Translations under genes and position numbers: made by a program | Assembly (NCBI GenBank): GCA_045629925.1 | Contig: JAZQSD010000066.1 | Location: 1 to 8,278 of the forward strand | DNA from: Brotonthovivens sp045629925 | GTDB lineage: Bacteria > Bacillota > Clostridia > Lachnospirales > Lachnospiraceae | Length of the DNA stretch: 8,278 nucleotides | Reading direction: 5' to 3' | The notes under the pieces: generated by a model | Database searches by the model: none | What the model was told of the DNA's origin: nothing | What the model saw: only the letters and a program-made list of their open reading frames with translations | Part shown: positions 6,366 through 8,278 of the stretch, in pieces | Position numbering within the stretch: the stretch's first letter is position 1 | Layout: each line of letters begins with the position of its first letter

Positions 6366-6403
6366 AAAAGGTGTGCATCCATTTATAAGATGTACACCTT
6401 TTT
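6366..6403. terminator. Bidirectional intrinsic terminator between convergent operons
   Basis: AAAAGGTGTGCATC (6366-6379) pairs with GATGTACACCTTTT (6389-6402), with one G-U pair, around a 9-nt loop. Reading rightward it ends in TTTTT after the DHHW stop at 6353. Reading leftward it ends in CTTTTCTTAT, after the anti-sigma stop at 6427. It therefore serves both operons. Confidence 0.9.
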
Positions 6404-6426
6404 ATGAGGGTAAGAGGAATAAATAT

Positions 6427-7344
6427 CTAGCCAACATTTCCCTGCATAGGGTCAAATAGTTCATTTGCTAAACGAAGTAACATTTCTTCGGAAGCGTTGT
6501 TTTCTGTTGAAAGACTGTAAATAACGCCAGGAACTACATCAAACCAGATGATTTTTCCGTTGTTATTTGGATTGTAAGAAATCTTTGCGCTGCAGTAGTC
6601 TACATCGCCAGGAACAGTAACTGCAAAGTCGTCGTTCATTTCAGAAATATCCGCATAATCTTCTGCAATTTCTAAAGTGGATGCCAGGCGATAGGAATAA
6701 TCATTGTTTTCATATGAAAATGTTGTCTCAGCAACTACAAGATCATTGTATTGGAACACATAATATTTAACGTTTTCTGCGCCAGCTGGTGCAGTTGCCA
6801 TGTCAAGACCTGTAACAAGCAGTACTTCACGTGCAGTGCTAAGAAGTTTGTCATCCCCTGCAGAAGTGGAGAGCGTGTGCTGTGTATTAGCAGCAGTTGA
6901 GTACCAGTTTACGGTTGCCTCAGAACTTGTTTTGGTCATGGACAGATCCAGTCCGTTTGTGTTCCATGCAATCACTGTATCGGAATCTGTCTGTACAGAG
7001 GAAGCAGTTGCATCTGCACATTTGGTAACCTGATATAAATATTCATCTCCGTTGAAAGAAAAAACAGCCTGAGCAGTTGGGGCTTCAGGATCTTCGCTTA
7101 GAGAGTAAGTTACATCGTCGGCATCTTCAGGCACATAAAGATCGTATCCCTGTTCGTGGAGATCTGATGCTGTTACATTCGATTGATTGAATGGGAATTG
7201 GAGAAAAATGACAAGGAACAAACAGGCTGCGGCAATGGCATAATAGTGAAATTTGCGTTTTTTTGCTGGCAGAGGCTTTTTAGCTTCCTCTAGCAAATCG
7301 TCGTCTAACGAATTCATAACAGTATAAAATTTATTCTTGCTCAC
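6427..7344 (-). CDS. Membrane anti-sigma factor with a duplicated extracellular domain
   Basis: Predicted to hold the upstream-encoded ECF sigma factor inactive at the membrane. The 305-residue protein has a short cytoplasmic head (1-32, with NSLDDDLLEEAKKP and a basic KKRKF), one membrane helix (about 33-50, YYAIAAACLFLVIFLQF) and a long outer part. The outer part seems to contain two copies of one domain: AVFSFNGDEYLYQV (93-106), Trp147 and HTLSTSAGDDKLLSTAREVL (156-175), against TTFSYENNDYSYRL (207-220), Trp267 and YSLSTENNASEEMLLRLANELF (276-297). The copies are about 114-120 residues apart and resemble DUF4367-type domains. The HxxxCxxC zinc anti-sigma motif is absent. The start is GTG at 7344, whose GTGA overlaps the sigma stop by 4 nt, with AGGAGGG 9 nt upstream inside the sigma gene. 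The role is inferred mainly from this coupling and the topology. Confidence 0.8.
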   Translation of the reverse strand: MSKNKFYTVMNSLDDDLLEEAKKPLPAKKRKFHYYAIAAACLFLVIFLQFPFNQSNVTASDLHEQGYDLYVPEDADDVTYSLSEDPEAPTAQAVFSFNGDEYLYQVTKCADATASSVQTDSDTVIAWNTNGLDLSMTKTSSEATVNWYSTAANTQHTLSTSAGDDKLLSTAREVLLVTGLDMATAPAGAENVKYYVFQYNDLVVAETTFSYENNDYSYRLASTLEIAEDYADISEMNDDFAVTVPGDVDYCSAKISYNPNNNGKIIWFDVVPGVIYSLSTENNASEEMLLRLANELFDPMQGNVG

Positions 7345-7901
7345 AGTGAGATGCCCTCCTTTTGCATGGCTAATTTTAATTTGTTTCGAGTGCGGAAAAG
7401 TGAAGTTTTGACTTTTTCTTCACGCACGTTGTTTTCTGTTGCAATTTGTTTAATGGAATCGCCGTACCAGTATCTTCGAACGAAAAAGACGCGGGCCTCT
7501 TTTGGCTGGTTGCGTAAGAATCGATTGATAAATTCCTTGAAACTGTACTCGTCAATAAAATGTTCCAGAGAAGCCTCTTTTGTAAAAAGACAGGGTTCAA
7601 GTTCTTCGAAAGCAGCGGTCAGATCGCTGCTTCTCATTTTTGCTGTATTGTATGAATATCGATCCAGTGCAATATTACGAGTGATTTTAGCAAGGTATGC
7701 GGAAAGACAATTTGGATGGTCTGGAGGAATTGAATTCCATATCCGCAGATAAAGATCATTGAGGCATTCTTCGATGTCTCGCTGATCAGGAACAATCTTC
7801 ATGATAATGCTGTAACAAAAACGACGGTATTTATCAGATAAACTCTGTATGGCTGTTTCTGAACGGTTCAAAAATAACTCAATAATCTGTTCGTCTTCCA
7901 T
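7341..7901 (-). CDS. ECF-type RNA polymerase sigma factor
   Basis: A 186-residue sigma-70 family factor with only regions 2 and 4. Region 2 spans about 20-85 and includes DIEECLNDLYLRIW and YLAKITRNIALDRY, the usual core-binding and -10 recognition part. Region 4 spans about 120-178, with a helix-turn-helix in GDSIKQIATENNVREEKVKTSLFRTRNKL that reads the -35. The start is set at MEDEQ (7901) because GAGGTG (7914-7909) sits 7 nt before it; an ATG 12 codons upstream lacks such a site. Its stop overlaps the GTG of the anti-sigma gene. Promoters upstream include an ECF-type element that also stands before the DUF4358-MBOAT-DHHW operon, so autoregulation and control of that operon are likely. It is not assignable to a named Bacillus sigma by inspection. 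Confidence 0.93.
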   Translation of the reverse strand: MEDEQIIELFLNRSETAIQSLSDKYRRFCYSIIMKIVPDQRDIEECLNDLYLRIWNSIPPDHPNCLSAYLAKITRNIALDRYSYNTAKMRSSDLTAAFEELEPCLFTKEASLEHFIDEYSFKEFINRFLRNQPKEARVFFVRRYWYGDSIKQIATENNVREEKVKTSLFRTRNKLKLAMQKEGISL

Positions 7902-7926
7902 ATAAATCACCTCTTTTCTATAGAGT

Positions 7927-7947
7927 TGCATCAACATAGGAGATGCA
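7927..7947. repeat. Inverted repeat in the sigma mRNA leader
   Basis: TGCATC (7927-7932) and GATGCA (7942-7947) are perfect inverted copies with a 9-nt loop. They lie between the two candidate sigma promoters and the sigma ribosome site. A 6-bp stem here could be a weak leader structure. Function is unknown and chance is possible. Confidence 0.3.
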
Positions 7948-7952
7948 TTTGA

Positions 7953-7961
7953 ATTATATCA
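7953..7961 (-). promoter_or_regulatory. Extended -10 (TGATATAAT) for the sigma operon, sigma-A type
   Basis: On the minus strand TGATATAAT contains a perfect TATAAT with the TGn extension. The hexamer 17 nt upstream (AAACAT) is a poor -35, so this would rely on the extended -10. It would give basal, sigma-A dependent transcription just downstream of the ECF-type promoter. Confidence 0.5.
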
Positions 7962-7969
7962 CCTATTAT

Positions 7970-7996
7970 GACGGAATGTTTAGAGGAAAAGTTACA
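7970..7996 (-). promoter_or_regulatory. ECF sigma-type promoter of the sigma/anti-sigma operon
   Basis: On the minus strand the -35 is TGTAAC (7996-7991) and the -10 is CGTC (7973-7970), with a 17-bp spacer that begins TTTTCC. Position before an ECF sigma gene is the classic place for an autoregulatory promoter. It matches the element at 3119-3145 in TGTAACTTTTC, in CCGTC, and in exact spacing. The leader to the sigma start would be about 60 nt. Confidence 0.75.
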
Positions 7997-8057
7997 ACAA
8001 ATTAAAAACGGGGGCAGGTGGCGATAACCTACAAAAATTTCCTGCATATTATGTACT

Positions 8058-8077
8058 AGAAGCATAAAGATGCTTCT
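8058..8077 (+). other. Perfect 8-bp hairpin in the leader of the DUF11 gene
   Basis: AGAAGCAT (8058-8065) and ATGCTTCT (8070-8077) pair perfectly around an AAAG loop. No U-run follows, so it is not a terminator. It lies 13 nt before the GGAGGT ribosome site and may stabilise the mRNA or serve as a protein-binding site. TATTAT (8047-8052) just upstream is a possible -10 but has no good -35, so the promoter of this gene is uncertain. Confidence 0.5.
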
Positions 8078-8100
8078 GAATGAATAATATGGAGGTTACT

Positions 8101-8278
8101 ATGGCAACTTTTACAAATCAGGCAACTTTAAGATATAACGGCAATGTTGTGAATTCGAATATTACTACAGGGGAACTTCTAGAGGTGTTATCAGCGACAA
8201 AAACCGCGGTGATTGACACTTACAACCAGGGGTCTGACATTACCTATGTGGTAAACATTGTCAATTCAGGAACAGTAA
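8101..8278 (+). CDS. DUF11-type repeat protein, partial (runs off the window)
   Basis: Only the first 59 residues are present, and the frame is open to the last base. The segment SATKTAVIDTYNQGSDITYVVNIVNSGTV (31-59) has the 'K.a...y..Gd.ityvv.vvNsG' pattern of DUF11, a beta-sandwich repeat usually found in bacterial surface proteins. The N-terminus MATFTNQATLRYNGNVVNSN carries no signal peptide or membrane helix, which is odd for a surface protein. A strong GGAGGT (8091-8096) precedes the ATG by 4 nt. It diverges from the sigma operon, sharing a 199-bp intergenic region. No ECF-type promoter is visible on this strand, so I do not assign it to the sigma regulon. Total length and number of repeats are unknown. 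Confidence 0.75.
   Translation, partial: MATFTNQATLRYNGNVVNSNITTGELLEVLSATKTAVIDTYNQGSDITYVVNIVNSGTV

Noticed and set aside
7902..7937. A 12-codon N-terminal extension of the sigma factor from the ATG at 7937
   Set aside because: The internal ATG at 7901 has a well-placed GAGGTG and gives the normal ECF start; the extension covers that ribosome site.

Overview
The window looks like chromosomal DNA of a low-GC Firmicute (Bacillota), most likely a gut Clostridia member of the Lachnospiraceae type. The reasons are the strong AGGAGG-type ribosome binding sites, the AT-rich intergenic DNA with U-tailed hairpins, and a gene complement typical of that family: a separate FeoA and FeoB followed by a tiny Cys-rich FeoB-associated protein, a DUF4358 lipoprotein / MBOAT / DHHW operon, and an ECF sigma factor translationally coupled to a membrane anti-sigma factor. 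The family assignment is inference from gene content; no rRNA or other marker is present.

Layout. Positions 1-447 hold no convincing gene. A transcription terminator (about 61-98) is followed by three tandem copies of an 85-bp repeat (111-344), and then the promoter region of the iron operon with a perfect GTTAGT/ACTAAC palindrome just past the -10. Next come feoA (448-660), an intrinsic terminator-like hairpin, a second GTTAGT/ACTAAC pair, feoB (795-2804) and a 58-residue Cys-rich membrane peptide (2853-3029). Together these form a ferrous iron uptake unit. After a short spacer lies a second plus-strand operon: a DUF4358 lipoprotein (3177-3797), an MBOAT acyltransferase (3822-5225) and a DHHW/AlgX-like SGNH protein (5235-6353). 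These probably act together to O-acylate an extracellular glycan or cell-wall polymer. A bidirectional terminator (6366-6403) separates it from a convergent minus-strand operon encoding an ECF sigma factor (7901 to 7341) and its anti-sigma factor (7344 to 6427). At the right edge a plus-strand DUF11-type protein starts at 8101 and runs off the window.

Main finding. The sigma operon and the DUF4358-MBOAT-DHHW operon carry nearly the same ECF promoter: TGTAACTTTTC at -35 and CCGTC at -10, with exactly 17 bp between TGTAAC and CGTC in both (minus strand 7996-7970, plus strand 3119-3145). The simplest reading is that the sigma factor activates its own operon and the convergent acyltransferase operon. 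That would be a self-contained envelope-stress module in which a membrane anti-sigma factor with a duplicated outer domain controls surface-polymer acylation. It resembles in logic, but not in gene content, the Bacillus sigma-X/dlt and sigma-V/oatA circuits. Every functional statement here is inferred from sequence alone.
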